NCBI GenBank assembly: GCA_003508835.1
Contig: PUFA01000183.1
Coordinates: forward strand, 1,178,001 to 1,242,000
Length of the DNA: 64,000 bases
From: Eonycteris spelaea
Lineage: Eukaryota > Chordata > Mammalia > Chiroptera > Pteropodidae
Reading direction: 5' to 3'
Shown: positions 46,493-59,662 of the stretch, piece by piece
Layout of the letters: each line of letters opens with the position of its first letter
Numbering within the stretch: position 1 is the stretch's first letter
The notes under the pieces: generated by a model
Seen by the model: the letters and a program-made list of their open reading frames with translations, nothing else
What the model was told of the DNA's origin: nothing
The model's database searches: none
Position numbers and translations under genes: made by a program

Positions 46493-47479
46493 ATCTTACA
46501 CTCATAACAACCCCAAGAAACTGCAAAATGCTATTAAGTGTTCTTGAATCTTGGAATGGAATATGGGCCTTACTGCAGGTAATTAAATCATATATATATC
46601 ATCTATCTATCTGGAATAGTTTTTTAAAGTTGCTTTTCAGTTCTATTATTTTAACAAAAGATAAGAAATATAAACTTTCAAAGTTTCTGTTTTCAGTCTT
46701 CCTTTTAATTTCCCCTGAACTTCACTATGTTTTCATTTAACATCCCTATGTTAAATTTTATCTATCCTAACACAGAATATAATATGTACCCAATGAATAT
46801 CTGAGACTCAGAGAGAAGCAGACTTGCCATGACCCCATTAATCAGCTGCTGGAAGCAAAGTGAAAGAGAAAGAAAGAAAGAAGTTGAAGTTACAAAGAGC
46901 AGCTTCTCTAGTGGCAGAGTGGATCGAGTGCCAGAAAAAAAATTAAAACTCAACAAGTCCAACTTGCTTGAAGTTGCTTTTTTAAAAAAAAAATTCGCAT
47001 AGTGGTAAAGTAGAAAGAATTTAGATGTGTGTATTTGAGTCCCATCCAGAGATTCTCCCCAGCCTCCCTATTTATATCTTCATCTGTATCACATTATCTC
47101 TTTCTACATCTATACCCTTATGTACACTAAAATCCACTTCTGTATATCTCTTCATCTCCTTGCCACCTTATGCCTGGATCATCTGAGAGGTACAGAGTAG
47201 ACAGAGGAGCATTGGGAGTAACTAACTGCAAGGCAATTTGGATGACTAGAACAAACGCAACAAGTAAAACTCCACCTACATTAAACAGTATATTCTGAGA
47301 AAATTGATAAGTGTTCAAGTTAAGTTGTTTAAGATGTAACATGAGCTGGTATAAGGAGCATAAGAGGTTTATCTCAAACGATCTTGGTTCACAGGGCTCC
47401 TTGGAGAAGTGGTTGATTCTAGGGCTGGGTAGGGAAAATATAATGAGCCTAGAAAATCTTTGTATCAGGAACTAAGGAA
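46493..47479. other. Unannotated spacer
   Basis: No supported gene. It includes a short ATCTATCTATC run near 46600 and an A-run at 46982. Confidence 0.5.
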
Positions 47480-48418
47480 GTCTGCAAAACAATCCCACAA
47501 TGATGAGACCTAACAAAAGGATACAAGAGCCAACCTCAAAGTTCCCATGGTCAAAGTTAGAACATTTGAGCAACAAATAAAAAATATATAGTATTGGATT
47601 ATAATCCATAGAATAAAGTAAGCATCCATGAGTCCATATATTTAAATACTAATAAATTATAAAATCTCTACTGTGCAAACATCAACAATAATAATTGTTG
47701 CAGGTAAGATCCACTGACAGGTACTAAAATCAGCGGGTAAAAGTTTGAGGAAAAACAGGATTATTAGTATACTCTCAATGTATCTCCAAGATATTTATTG
47801 ATCATAAAAGGGAAAATGGTGGAGAAACCTGGCAGATGCCATCTTAACTGAGTGACCAAAGTTAACATCACCAGTATAAGACATATCAACATCACGATAT
47901 GATGCACATATCAACTTCCTAATACGATGGTGCACTGAGGACACCTCAGCTCTGTGGTATTTCTTGCCAAAATACATAACCTCAATTTAATCATGGGAAA
48001 ACACTAGACAAACCCCAACTGAGGGACATTCTACAAAATACCTGACCAGTGCTCTTAAAGGTGTCAAGGTCGTGAGAGACGAAGACTGAGGGACTCTCCC
48101 AGACTGGAAGAAGCTAAGGAGACATGATAACTAAATGTGACATTCTTGATTGAAACTTGGAATGACAGAAGAAAAAAAAAAGATATTGAAAAAAAAAGAA
48201 AAATAAAGATCTTATTTGATTTAACTTAAATAAGGTCTGCTGTTTAATTAATAGTATTATACCAGTGTGAATTTCCGGTTTCGATTATTGAACTACAGTT
48301 GTGTAATGATTAACATTAGGGGAAGCTGGATGAAGGGTACTCTTGACCTCTATGTATTACTTTTTAAAAATTTTTCTATAAATCTAAAATTGTTTAAAAT
48401 TAAAAATTTTCTTTTTGA
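47480..48418 (+). mobile_element. Old L1M 3'UTR
   Basis: 'CCACAATGATGAGACCTAAC', 'CCCCAACTGAGGGACATTCTACAAAATACC', 'AAGACTGAGGGACTCTCCCAG', 'AACATTAGGGGAAGCTGGATGAAGGG' and 'CTATAAATCTAAAATTGTTTAAAATTAAAAA' are in the order of old L1M 3' ends. It is non-coding. Confidence 0.82.
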
Positions 48419-48419
48419 A

Positions 48420-48535
48420 GAGCTTGGTTCAAATCTCAGTTCTAGCATTTGTTAGTTCTGTGACTTTTCTGGGCTTCATTTCCCTTACTAAACAAGGAGT
48501 TAGGATAGATGATCCCTAAGCCCTCCAGAGAACTA
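48420..48535 (+). mobile_element. MIR SINE fragment
   Basis: 'GGTTCAAATCTCAGTTCTAGC' and 'TCTGTGACTTTTCTGGGCTTCATTTCCC' match the 5' half of MIR. Confidence 0.72.
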
Positions 48536-50419
48536 CAGAGTTGCTCTGCACACCTGTAGCGTTTGCCTTCTTTGACTTTAGCAGGCCAAACGGCCACTGA
48601 CTAGCAGTTGTTGAAAGGGGGAATCTTGAAAACAGTAGTGAAATGATATTTGCAGGTAATTCATCTCAGCAGTTCAAGCTTCCAGTTTAAGGAAGAATAA
48701 TACGAGACTAGAGAATTGTTTCCAGCTTGTTAGGGTCAGAAGCTGCTTTAATAGACATTATGCAAAGGAAACTTACCCAAAAGTTTAGCTAAAGAGAGAG
48801 AATTTTAGCCTAGAAGAAAACACAAAATAGAATATACCAGCTAGAGAGTAGTGTAATTATGAGGATCATGTTGTTTCAAAGTTTCATTAATATCATCGTT
48901 GTCTCTTTAGAATTAAAAATACATCGCCAAAGTAAAAGACTTCTACTCTAATAAATAATCATATTTTTTGAAACTCGCCACCTCTCTAATTCTAGATCTA
49001 TGGAGAATGTCCCCAGGAATGCTTCAACACTTAGAAAACAAATCAGCTTGGCAGTGTTCATTTCCCTTGACATCTTCCCACTCACCCACACATGCATTTC
49101 TTTTGACCACTATGGACATTCCATGCTTTCTCCTTCCAGTAGTACCTGCCTCCCTGTTTCCATTTTCCTATGAGCCCTTCAGCCCTGCAGATACACTGCA
49201 CCTAATTGAACCATGAATCTGAGTTTGAGGATACAAATGCCTCAGACTAGAAGGGATCCCTTCCATTATGCTTTTCAAGTTCAGCAAGGTTTGCTTTAGT
49301 CGCTGGCAGTCCAAAAGTTTCGTCCTCTTTCCCATTCCACTTGTTTCTCTCCTTTCAAAGTTCTACTCATTCAGGTTCTCCTTCCATGCAACAAACAAGT
49401 GTTTTTAATACTTTGCCCACTTGATACATTTCCTGAATGTTATAAAAAGTTGAGGGGTTTTTGTTGTTGTTGTTGTTTGTTGTTTAAATTTACTGGAAAT
49501 TTTCTGCAATCAAATCTCTGTAGAGTGGAAATCACTCAGAAAACTCTCTAAGAGCTCATTTAGAATGATTTTCTTTCAGAAGAACTAGCAGAGACCTTTT
49601 CATGAGCCTGACGCTATGGAGCGCTCACAGCCATGTGCCCCAGCGAAAGCACATGCTTGTACCATTACTCAGTATCATTGCAGCAACAAGGAAATTACAG
49701 GTTGGTGGTAAGGGTGTTAAGTCGGTACTTGTTGGGATTGCATGACCCCTTTCAGTTGCCTGCAGCTCCACGAAGTTGTTTAATGGAAGCCATTTACTCC
49801 AAGGAGGCTCCTTTGCCACCAGTCCTGGTTCTACCAGGGAGTGTCTTTGAGCTGGATTAATCTAACATCTGAAGTTTGATTCTTTCAAACACCAAAGCAA
49901 ATATAGTATGTAAACTGTCTCTATGGAATGTTAATGTATTTACCCTTCTTTGCATTTAAAGTAGAGTATACTGAATATAATTTAACATTTCTGGATGAAT
50001 CCTTATAGCATATGATGCCCTATGGCTGGGGTAATGTATAGCATTGTCTGATTTTTGTTTCAATTATTCAAGGCCCACACTCCTTTAAATTCTTAATTCA
50101 TATTTTTAATTTTTCTTCTTCTCCTTCACTATCAAGGTGTCAGCCTACTCATAATTACCAATATGCCTACTTTCATACTTCTCAGCAATTCTAATCTGAT
50201 ATATGCTTGGGAATGAGATAAATGTGCCACCACATTTAAAATGCAAGTCTATAGATCTTAAGAGAGGCCTGAGAACCTCTCACATTCTTAACATACATGA
50301 ACTTTGAGTATGGTCCAGAAGAAATGAAGAAAGCTAGAAAAGAAAATAAAGTGATTCATTGAATTCCATTCTAGAAAAAGTTTCCTTTGAGCAGCCAAAA
50401 ATGGAAGATTTATACTGTT
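48536..50419. other. Unannotated spacer
   Basis: About 1.9 kb with no supported gene. Frames at 48968-49216 and 49625-49860 are short, unsupported, and overlap on opposite strands. A (GTT)n run lies at 49460-49485. Confidence 0.5.
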
Positions 50420-50960
50420 CTTTGAGGTAAATTTCATACACAATAAAATGCACAGATATTCATTCAGTATACAGCTTAATAAGTTTGTACAAATGTGTAT
50501 AGCTGTGTAACTATTACCCCAACCACTTCCATGACCCTTGGAAATTCCCTTATGCCATTTCAAGCCAATGTTCCCATCTCCCTGCCAGCACACAGACAAC
50601 CAAGGACAACAGCTGTTCTGATTTCTATTGTACTTTTGCTTGCCCTTGAACTTTCCATAAATGGAATCATACAATATATACTCTTCTATGTCTGGCTTCT
50701 TTTGTTCAGTATACTGTTTTGAAGGTTCGACTTGCTGCATGTATTACAGGTTCATTTCTTTTTATTGTTGAGTGGAGTTCCAAGGTACAAATATGGCATT
50801 ATTTCCCCACCCATTCTTCTATTGATGGAATTTGGGTTGTTTCCAGCTTGGTGTTATTCTAAATAAAGTCCTGTTATTAAGTATAAGTCTTTTGTGGACG
50901 TACGCTTTTGTTTCTCTTTATTCTCTTAAGTGAATATCTTAGAGTGGAATTTTTTAAATG
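50420..50960 (-). mobile_element. Old L1 3' fragment
   Basis: Antisense 'AATAAAATGCACAGATATTCATTCAG', 'GGAATCATACAATATATACTCTTCT', 'TCTTCTATTGATGGAATTTGGGTTG' and 'AATATCTTAGAGTGGAATT' match an old L1 3' end. Confidence 0.78.
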
Positions 50961-52554
50961 GGTCTAATTATGCTATTCATTTTTATAATAATATATATAC
51001 ATACTCATTTGTTAAATGTTATTTACTGGCTTTAAATTTTTAGAATTAACAAAGCAAGTGAAAGTAACTATAGTACAGAAGAGAGGGAAGAGAAGAGGAA
51101 AGAGTATAGTTGATAAAGGAACAGTACACGCGAAGGCCCTGAGGAAGAAAATATTTGATGTATTTTGAGGATCTGAGTGAAGGCTATTGCTGTGATGCCT
51201 CATCAGATTGCTTTTTAACACTTCCAGACAGTCTGCTTTTCCAGCCTGTATAATTTCTACATAAAGTCGAACAGACAGATGCTGGTTTTTATAGTCATCA
51301 TACTTTTAAAACTCTAGAAAAACAAATTCTCTGAAAGTGAATTTTGTACTTAAAAATTATTTTTAAATGGAAAAATAAAGAAAGCCCCCTCTTCCACTTG
51401 AGTTATCTTATGAGATGGGTCATAAAACTTAAACTAAATTATAAGAACTTTAGTTTATCCTAGCTGAATAAATATATCCTGCATTATATCCATCAATTAC
51501 TCACTCGTGTCACAGGTGGAAAGGATCACCCAAAATGAAAAAGTGGTTTTAGGGATCTGGGACATTTCTTTTCTTATTCAAAAGCTTCCTTTAGTCTTAA
51601 ACCAGATTGAAAAAATGTATGGAAATTAAGTTAAAATTAGTCATTAATGGCTTTCTTCTTTTGATTTATTTAACTTCCAAACAATTATTGTTTATGAGTA
51701 TTACCTTAGGAATCTTCAGAATTAACTGATTTGTAAAAAGTTAGGTCAAACCAACATTCTATTCATCATGTCATTTTTTACAGTTATGAGCAAGGAACCT
51801 ACCAGCAATTCCTGCTACCTCTCATATTTTAGATGGAATGTTTCCTATAAACATCTCAGACTTGAAATTTAAATATTTTTTCAGACCTGTAAAAACCAAA
51901 GTTGAATTGTAATAAAGAAGAGACCATGTTACTGACTGAGAAACACAGCACTAAAACAACAGAATTGTCTTTTAATAAACGGGTGGCTCACAATAGCTGA
52001 AGTCCAACCTACATAAAAACATTGCTACTGCTTTGGTTTGCTTGAATGTTGAAATTCCAGTTGGAAAACATTCACTGAGGGATTCACAGGAGGATAACAA
52101 CATCTGGACTCGGCACAGTAGAGTAGAAACAGATGGGGACTTCGTGAAGGAGAGGTGGTGGCTCTTCTGCTGAGAGCTGCTCAACCCATGAGTTTTTCCT
52201 TTGTTTCTTAATAATAATAAACAAGTAGGAAAACAAAGAAATTGTTTAGATGTCTCTACCTAATTAGCTTTTAAAAAGTATTTTATGGCTCTAGGACTCC
52301 CCAAAGAATTTGGATCTGTATCACAGGATCATAGTAAATAAAATATTGACTGTCAATGAAAATATAAGTTAAAGACAATTCATTTTTATACCAGAAATAT
52401 TTCATTGGACTTCAAATGCAGGCTAGTGCTTAATTTGTGGTTTTCCACTATCCTTACCACCCATGTTTAAATAAGAGGTAAAATAGCTACAGAACATAGT
52501 TTATTGCATATATTATATGCATTGAGATATATATGTTATATATGTATCTTCAGA
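50961..52554. other. Unannotated spacer
   Basis: AT-rich; no gene or identifiable repeat. Confidence 0.5.
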
Positions 52555-52772
52555 ATTCACTGCCTGGGTTCTAATCCTGGTTCGGTGGTTTACTAACTGT
52601 GCCCTTAGGCAAGCAATCAGTTTATTTAACTTTCTTGTGATTCACTGTCTTCACCTGTAAAATGAAAATATCTTAGAGCGTTGATGTGAAAATTAAATAA
52701 ATTAACTGAATATAAGCTCTTAAAATAATGCCAGCACATAGTAGGCACTCAATAAATGTTAGCTATTTTTAT
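52555..52772 (+). mobile_element. MIR SINE, nearly complete
   Basis: Runs from 'CACTGCCTGGGTTCTAATCC' through 'TTCACCTGTAAAATGAAAATATC' to 'CAGCACATAGTAGGCACTCAATAAATG', the full MIR order in the sense direction. Confidence 0.9.
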
Positions 52773-52879
52773 CTTATTCTAATCTTGCAGCAGGCCTTCC
52801 TTCAGGCTTATCCTTATTTATAGACATGACATTGCCATCCTTCTCGTGCCCTATGTGATAGGAAATCACGTGTTGCCTC

Positions 52880-52985
52880 AGGATCCAGTGGAAAGGACAT
52901 GGTGTTGGCATCAAGAGAGATTCTTCCTCAGCCCAGTGATGGTTGTGTACCTTGAGCAAGTCCTCACTCTCTGAGCCTCCCACCA
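52880..52985 (+). mobile_element. MIR-like fragment
   Basis: 'GTGTACCTTGAGCAAGTCCTC' and 'ACTCTCTGAGCCTCCC' resemble the MIR core; short and diverged. Confidence 0.5.
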
Positions 52986-54314
52986 CAACGCCGATTCAAC
53001 AAGACCTCATACACCCATTCACCTAGGCTGCTGCCTAGAATGTACATAAGAAGCAGTTCTTAATTATCGGGAAAAAGTGCAGCTCTGTAAGAACCTCTGA
53101 GAAATTATTTTTTATGAGCCCTTCATTTTTAAGTTTTTCAAAAAAAGTTATTACAGGCAACAAAACTCTTAGGATAAATCAGATAAAGAAATAATGCCCA
53201 TCAGTTCTGAAAGCTACATTAAACCAATTTTTGAAGACTAAATTCTAATTTTAGGCCAGTTGAGCATCCAATGGTCTCGCTCCAGTTTCTACCACCTCTA
53301 AGCCAGGATTTCCTGCCTTTGGGGGTACCACAGGTTATGTAAATGAGCAAAACAAGACAATATGGATCTTTTAGGAACTATGGAAAACTGGATTGTATAG
53401 GCCCCACCAAAAAAGGATTTGAATTAAAACTTTTTGTCCAAAACTCATCTGTAGGCCAAAGTAAATCCCCAGGCAACCAGACATCAACTTTGTTTTTGTT
53501 TTTTAATTGTATACCTGAATGAATGGGGTTTACATTAATTGGTATTTAGTCCTTTTATTTGCAGTTTTATGCAGTTTTTTGTTGAACTACTCTTATTGAA
53601 TTCTTAGGTGTTTAATTGAGATTGGCCTTCTTCTCCTCTATCATCCGGCAATGATGCTACCACCATACATATTTGGCAGCTGGCAGCAGTAAGACACTAT
53701 TAAGGGATATGCCTAGTGGCTTTTAAGCGCTCATTGAAGCTATATCCAGTGGAGTAACTGGAGTCATTCAATATACACTCAGCAGGCATTTTGAGAGTGG
53801 CTACTCTGAGCATAATCAAACATCGCAAAGGCATCTAGGCAGGTTTTTCCTTTTTTAGGCTCTTATTTCACTAGAATAATTTGGGTTTAACAAATCAGGT
53901 CATCAGTTTCCTTTCTTATTTCTTTAGATAAACTGATGTCTTCCATTTATCAGGTGCAAAATGGTTTTTCCTTGTTACTTATGAGTAAAATCACAACCAA
54001 TCTGTTTCTAATCTTGACATTTCTGAGCCTCTCAAAAGTTCTGAACTCTGATTAAGTTGTCTCAGTCAGTATACGCAACGCAAACCCGGGCACTGTGTTC
54101 AACCACACACCGAGGGTTATAGGCTTTTTGCCCTTCTGGAGTTTGCAATCTAAAATGACCCCCTGGGACTCTGATAGACATAAAATGAATAAACAGAATT
54201 GTAAATGCAGTACCAAAACAGACAAAATGCAGAGTCGATTTGAGGAAAAAACAAAGCTTGTGTTGGTTGTGAGAGCAGAGCCGTGGCTGTTACTTTAGTT
54301 CCACGTACGTTTGT
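52986..54314. other. Unannotated spacer
   Basis: No supported gene. Text near 53300-53460 ('TGGGGGTACCACAGGTTATGTAAATG') is repeat-like but unassigned. Confidence 0.5.
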
Positions 54315-54470
54315 TGAATTCAGGTTGTTTTTCTCATTTTCCAGTTGAAGAAACTGAAGCCTGACCACTTAAATGCCCCCAAAAATCCACTCAAAGGCAG
54401 ACAGACGAGAACTCGGGCTCCTTGACTTGACAGGCCATGCTCTGCAGTGCACACAAATGGCCTCCTCCTA
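54315..54470 (-). mobile_element. MIR SINE fragment
   Basis: 'TCATTTTCCAGTTGAAGAAACTGAAGCC' then 'CGGGCTCCTTGACTTGACAGG' is antisense MIR. Confidence 0.6.
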
Positions 54471-54584
54471 ATGCACTAAATAATTGTCCAATGCTGGGCC
54501 ACACAGACAAGTCTCGCAATGTGTTAACTTAGAATATCATGTTAAATGTGAGATGATGATAATGATGATGATTTTTCAGTTTAA

Positions 54585-55640
54585 TAAATTTGATTGAATG
54601 AAAAACTCTATGCCAGTCATTATTCTGAGCCCTTAGGTAACAAAGATGACTTTCTTAAGGAAGACAAACATGTGAAAAACAATTACTGCAATGTAATCAG
54701 TGCTGTAAGGGAGGCAAAAATGGTGGTGGTGGTGGGGAAACAGAAGAAGCTCCTTGGCTCTGCCTAGGGATATCAGGGAAAATTTAAGTAGAAGTTCACT
54801 AGATGGACAAAGCATGGAAGGGCATCTGTGCAATAGGAACAGCATGTACAAAATCTAGGCGAAGAGAGTGGCTTCTCTAAGCAACTGCATACAGTATGTA
54901 AGATATTTGTGTTAATGTAGGAAAATGTGTCAGATCTTAAAGGGCCTCCTATATCATGCTAAGACATTGGGTCGATTTTTTAGACAACTGGGTGTCACTA
55001 AAGGGCCTCTCTAGGGGAGTGGCATGGTCAGATTTGCATTTAAAAAAGAATGCATGGAATGAATTAGAGGAAGGCAAAATAGTGGCAGAGGGAATATTAG
55101 GAAATTAATGAAATGATGAAAGCAAGAAATGATAAGGCAGTGCAAAGGGGCTAGGACAAGCAAGGATAACATTGACAGTTTGGGGTGACTTACTAGATGC
55201 AAGGAACAGGTAAAAAAGAAAGAAAAAAAAGAAGTCGAACAGAACTCCTAAGTTTCTAATTGGGGTGAGGGGGTCAGCCATGAGGTGGATCTTTCAGAGT
55301 GCAGAGCAGTTTGGGGGGGAAAAAAAGGTTGCGTTGGGATCCAGGTTGAATGACTATTTTGAAAACAGAAGGAGCAGAGCCGAGAGCTAGAAATACATGT
55401 GTGAGAATTTTCATCTTGTGGATGTTAGTCAAAGCCCTAAGTGTGGATAAGCTTGCCTGGAAAAGTGTAGAGAGTAAAAAGATAAAAGTGACAAGAACAA
55501 TATCAGGATGACCAATATTTAAGAGTGAGAAGAAGAAAAGAAACTGACAAAGAGAAATAAGAAGTGGCTTGAAAACAGAAGGAAACCCAGGAGAGAATGT
55601 GGTCATGGAAACACAGGGAAGTGAGTGTCAAATGTCATCA
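54585..55640 (+). repeat. Ancient ~1 kb interspersed repeat, family not assigned
   Basis: 'TATGCCAGTCATTATTCTGAGC', 'CAATAGGAACAGCATGTACAAAATC', 'AAAGGGCCTCCTATATCATGC' and 'GGGGAGTGGCATGGTCAGATTTGCATTT' form a recognisable mammalian repeat text. Long minus-strand frames here (for example 55274-55606) are chance frames through the repeat. Confidence 0.55.
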
Positions 55641-55669
55641 AGAGGCCAAGTAGGACACAATCTGAAAAG

Positions 55670-56020
55670 AAGACAATGAATTTATTTGTTCAAATTGGTG
55701 AATTAATCATTAAGTACCTGTTAAGTACATATACTGTTCAAGGCACTGAGGATAAATCAGTAAACAAAATAAAAAATAAAAATCTCTGCCCTCTAAACTT
55801 ACATTCTAGTGTGAGATACCGATAATAAACAAATAAATATGTAAATTTTTAATATATTGGATAAATATTATGGAGAAAAATAAAACAGGTAAGGAGATAC
55901 AGAGTTGGGGCTGAGAGAGGTGTGAATGCAATGTAAAATAAAGTGAATTAAAAGTTTTAGTGAGCAAGTGCAAAAGGTCTTGAAATCAGAGTAATTTTTA
56001 CTGGAATCAGCTTCAATCTA
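55670..56020 (+). repeat. Second copy of the ancient repeat, 5' part
   Basis: 'TTCAAGGCACTGAGGATAAATCAG', 'CTCTGCCCTCTAAACTTACATTCTAG' and 'ATTATGGAGAAAAATAAAACAGG' correspond to the first third of the same family, beginning again just after the previous copy ends. Confidence 0.55.
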
Positions 56021-56539
56021 GGAAAGGTAAAAGCTAGATTGCAATGAATCAATGGGGAAAAAAAAGAAGAGCTGATAATAAAAGAAGAAATGGAGTAAAT
56101 AACTCCTTCAAGAAGGCTGATGCTAAAGGGAAGAGATGGAATCCTAAGCACAGGTAGAAAAGACTGGGAAAGTGGACTAAGAAACATTTGGAAACAGTTT
56201 GTAGTTTGGAGGCTAGGAAGTGGGGTTGAAAAGTTGCACAAGTCCAGGGAACACCATTGGTTTGTAATCTGTAGGTGTGCTTTTCCCTGGAATTTGAAAA
56301 AGTGTGTTCCCAATTCATCCTCTCCATTAACTCCGTTTTTCGCTATGAATTAGGAAGCAAAAATATCAATTTTCAATGAGAAGCACAGGGGTGTCATGAC
56401 TGGTTTGACTGGTTGAGACAGAGATAATAAAGAAATATGTAAAATTTATGAAAAGAGCTGATGTCATAAATGGAAATGGAAGTTGAATTTAGGGACAAAG
56501 AAAATGGCGGCCGAAGGGTACTGAGAACTCAGATGGTTG
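56021..56539. other. Unannotated spacer
   Basis: No supported gene; an MLT- or L1-like origin was not recognised. Confidence 0.45.
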
Positions 56540-56715
56540 GGCCACATACTGTGCCCTCTCATGTTTATCATCTTATTTAATGTTATCAGCGGTCTGGCAA
56601 GAAGAAATTATTCTTACTTTATGGATGAAAAAAACTGAAGTCCATAGCAATAAAGTACCATGCGCAAGCTCATGCAGCTGGGAGGGAGGGAGCCAAGATT
56701 CCAGAGACAGCGAAC
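56540..56715 (-). mobile_element. MIR SINE fragment
   Basis: 'CATCTTATTTAATGTTATCAGCG', 'TTTATGGATGAAAAAAACTGAAG' and 'AAGCTCATGCAGCTGGGAGG' are antisense MIR. Confidence 0.72.
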
Positions 56716-57684
56716 TTTTCCCTACAATGAGCTGCTTGAGATACAAAGAGGAATAGGATATATGATTCCTGCTTTCACCTCTCACATGCTATTGGAACAA
56801 AAGCATATTAACAACTATAAAATAATGAGATGAATGGGAAACTGGTTTATGAGCAAAGTACTGTGGGAATACAGACTTGTAAATTCTCCCAGGCGCCTTT
56901 ATATTTATGGTTACCAGGGAGGGAGAACAGGAATAACAAAGACAGAATATTAAAAAATTCTCATAATGGTACAATGAGTATCCTTCACTGCCACTTTATT
57001 TTAAAAATATGTATCCAACATTAATCATTTAGAAGCAACAATTTCTTAAGTTTATATGTAGTTGGTTATCATGAGCCTTATTCACAGATTTTAAAAGTAC
57101 AGAGTCTAAGACTCATACATTTAAAGTGAAGCATTTCAAGATACCAAAACTTTTACATTTTGTTTAAGAAATGAGGGAAATGAGAATATAAAATATAGAT
57201 ATAGATAAATACTGTATTTTTGCAAAAAAGAAACATTGGAAAGGACAAATCAGAAATCTCTTGGAAAGGATGTGTGGGCAGTGGGTTGGAAGAGACAAGG
57301 ATAGAAAGGAGACTTTTCTAAGTGTACCTTTTCATATAGTTTTATTTATGATACATATAAATGTTTTACATATTTAAAAAGAAAAAAAGCAAACCCTAAA
57401 ATTAAAAACACACTGAAACAAATTAACCAAACTGTGTATCAAATCAATAAGATAAGCAGAGACAAGAATTTTGAATGAATTCCTTAACGCAATACTCTGA
57501 TTATACATCTTATATATTTTAAGGACAAAAAGAATTTGAAGACATCTTAAAATTCATCCTGTACTTTTGAGTTGCTATTGTAGCATTTTTGAAACTATTT
57601 TGTGTATATTATAGGATAAATATTTGATATTTTAGGAACCAAGGGGTTTAGTGTAAGAAAAATGGCGTACAAATACCTAATTGT
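56716..57684. other. Unannotated spacer
   Basis: AT-rich; nothing recognised besides a short ATAGATATAGATA run near 57197. Confidence 0.5.
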
Positions 57685-58380
57685 AGAAGTTAAAAAAAAA
57701 TGAAATGTTAAAATCTGAATTTACTATGCATCAAAAGGACACAAGCAAACAGGTGAAAAGCAACTTATAAAATGGAAGAAAATATTTGTAAATTATATAT
57801 CTAATAAAGGATTATTATCCAGAATATATAAAGAACTACAACTCAACAACAAAAAAATAATAACTCGATTTTGACTTGAATAGATATTTCTCCAAAGAAG
57901 ATATACAAATGGCCAACAAGCATATGAAAAGACGTCCAATATCACTAACCATTAGGGAAATTCAAAATCAAAACCACATTAAAATATCATCTCACACTCA
58001 TTAGGATAGCTACTACAAATAAACAAAAAACAAAAAACAAGTGTTGGCAAGGATGTGAAGAAATTACAACCCTTGTGCACGCTGTCAGTGGAAATATAAA
58101 ATGGTGAAGCTGCTATGGAAAACATTATAGTGGTTCCAAAAGTAATTAAACATAGAATTATCATATAATCCAGCAATTCCACTTCTGGTTATATACTCAA
58201 AAGAACTGAAAGGCAGGGTCTTAAAGAGATATTTGTACACTTGCATTTATAGTAGCATTATTCACAATAGCAATGAGATAAAAGCAACCCAAATGTCCAT
58301 TAACTGATGAATGGATAAACGAAATGCGGTATATTCATACAATGGAATATTATTCAGCCTTAAAAAGGAAGCAAGTTCTG
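57685..58380 (+). mobile_element. Old L1 3' region, left part (host of HAL1 copy 2)
   Basis: Sense ORF2 C-terminal text: 'AATATATAAAGAACTACAACTC', 'ATCCAGCAATTCCACTTCTGG' and 'ACAATGGAATATTATTCAGCC'. It is cut at 58380 and resumes at 60747. Confidence 0.87.
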
Positions 58381-59395
58381 AGACCGAAATAAATGTGTAA
58401 ATGATAGAGACTCTGTTCATTCCTCTTGGCGACCAAATCAAAGTTGTGATGGAAACAAGGAGCAGCAGCAAGGAAGTATCGCCTGGGATCTAGATGAACA
58501 GCCATACAACTAGGGAAAAATTCAAGAAATGACGCTGCAGTGGCAGGGCGGGGTTGCCTGGCCTCGATAGGCTGAGTGAGATGGAGGCAGCAGCAGCAGC
58601 AGCGCAGCAGTGGCAGACGCGTCTTAAAGGGCCGGGTCCACAAGTGGATTTTGTGGTGATGGACTTGCTCGCTCTGAGCACCAGTGCCAATTTGGCTGTG
58701 CTTGTGGGGCACCAGGGACTTACAGGGAGATATTGTTGGAGTGAGGGCTGAGGCGAGACTAGCTATGTACAGAAGTGCCGCTGGTATCCATTGTTCCATG
58801 TTGAGCTTCCCCTCATCCCAGTGCGTGGACACAGCACCACCATAGCCATGACATCATCAAACTGGATAACAGAGGTCGCTTCACCCAGAGGATTCCCTGA
58901 CACTCCGCCTCCCCCAATTTCGCGTCCCCACCCAAGCCACATCCAGGTGTGTTCTCAAGTGAGTCAGGTGCTCCTTGCAGAGCAGTGCCTAGACGCGCAC
59001 TGACGGCAGCTGGCCTTGGTTTCTGGTGTGGCCTTTTGAGGCAACTATAAGCGCAGTATCTTTAGATTGCTTGCTGTATCTTAACAGGTGACTCCGAAGG
59101 GATAGTGGCTTGGGCTAAATTTGGCCTGCAGCTGAACCCCTCTCAGGACTGTGCCACTGGACACCTGCTTCACAAATCCACACTAGTAAAGACTGGAAGA
59201 CTTAGGAGCTTTGCTTAGTAATATAGAAACAGACATGGAAAGAGAGCCAATGAGAAGACGAAGAAGCAGAAATCATATGAAAGAACAGAACAGAGATCCA
59301 GATATAATGGAATCATGTAATCTAACAGATGCAGAGTTTCAAAACACTGGTTATAAAGATACTCAATGAACTTTTGGAAGTGGTAGATAAATTTA

Positions 59396-59662
59396 GTGAG
59401 AAACTTCAACAAAGAGATAAAAAAACATAAAAAATTGAAATGGAAATTTGCAAAATGGAACCAGTCAGAAATGAAGAACACGTTATCTGAGATGAGAAGT
59501 ATCTTAAATGGAATAAATAAAGGAATAAACAAAGTGAATAAGAAAAGGAATCAAATGCCCTTCCCAAGAGGATGGGAAAGCCAAGGACACACAATCAGAA
59601 TGGCAAGAATAAGATGCCAAGACTATAAAAATAATTTAAGGAGCAATATGAACACCTATTAA
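59396..59662 (+). pseudogene. HAL1 ORF1-like remnant
   Basis: An 88-residue frame with K/N-rich heptad-like composition ('EMKNTLSEMRSILNGINKG', 'GINKVNKKRNQ') as in the L1 ORF1 coiled-coil/N-terminal part. Further ORF1-like nucleotides extend to about 60150 with stops ('ACTGGCAGCTGATTTCTCAAAAG'). Confidence 0.6.

Noticed and set aside
46921..46945. tRNA-like text 'GGCAGAGTGGATCGAGTGCC'
   Set aside because: It resembles part of a tRNA D-arm region but there is no acceptor stem, anticodon arm or T-arm.
55274..56327. Leucine/phenylalanine-rich minus-strand frames resembling membrane proteins
   Set aside because: They run antisense through purine-rich ancient repeats, and overlapping alternative frames are equally open.
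58350..58832. 160-residue minus-strand frame as a host gene
   Set aside because: It crosses the junction between the host L1 and HAL1 copy 2, so its C-terminal codons are chance.
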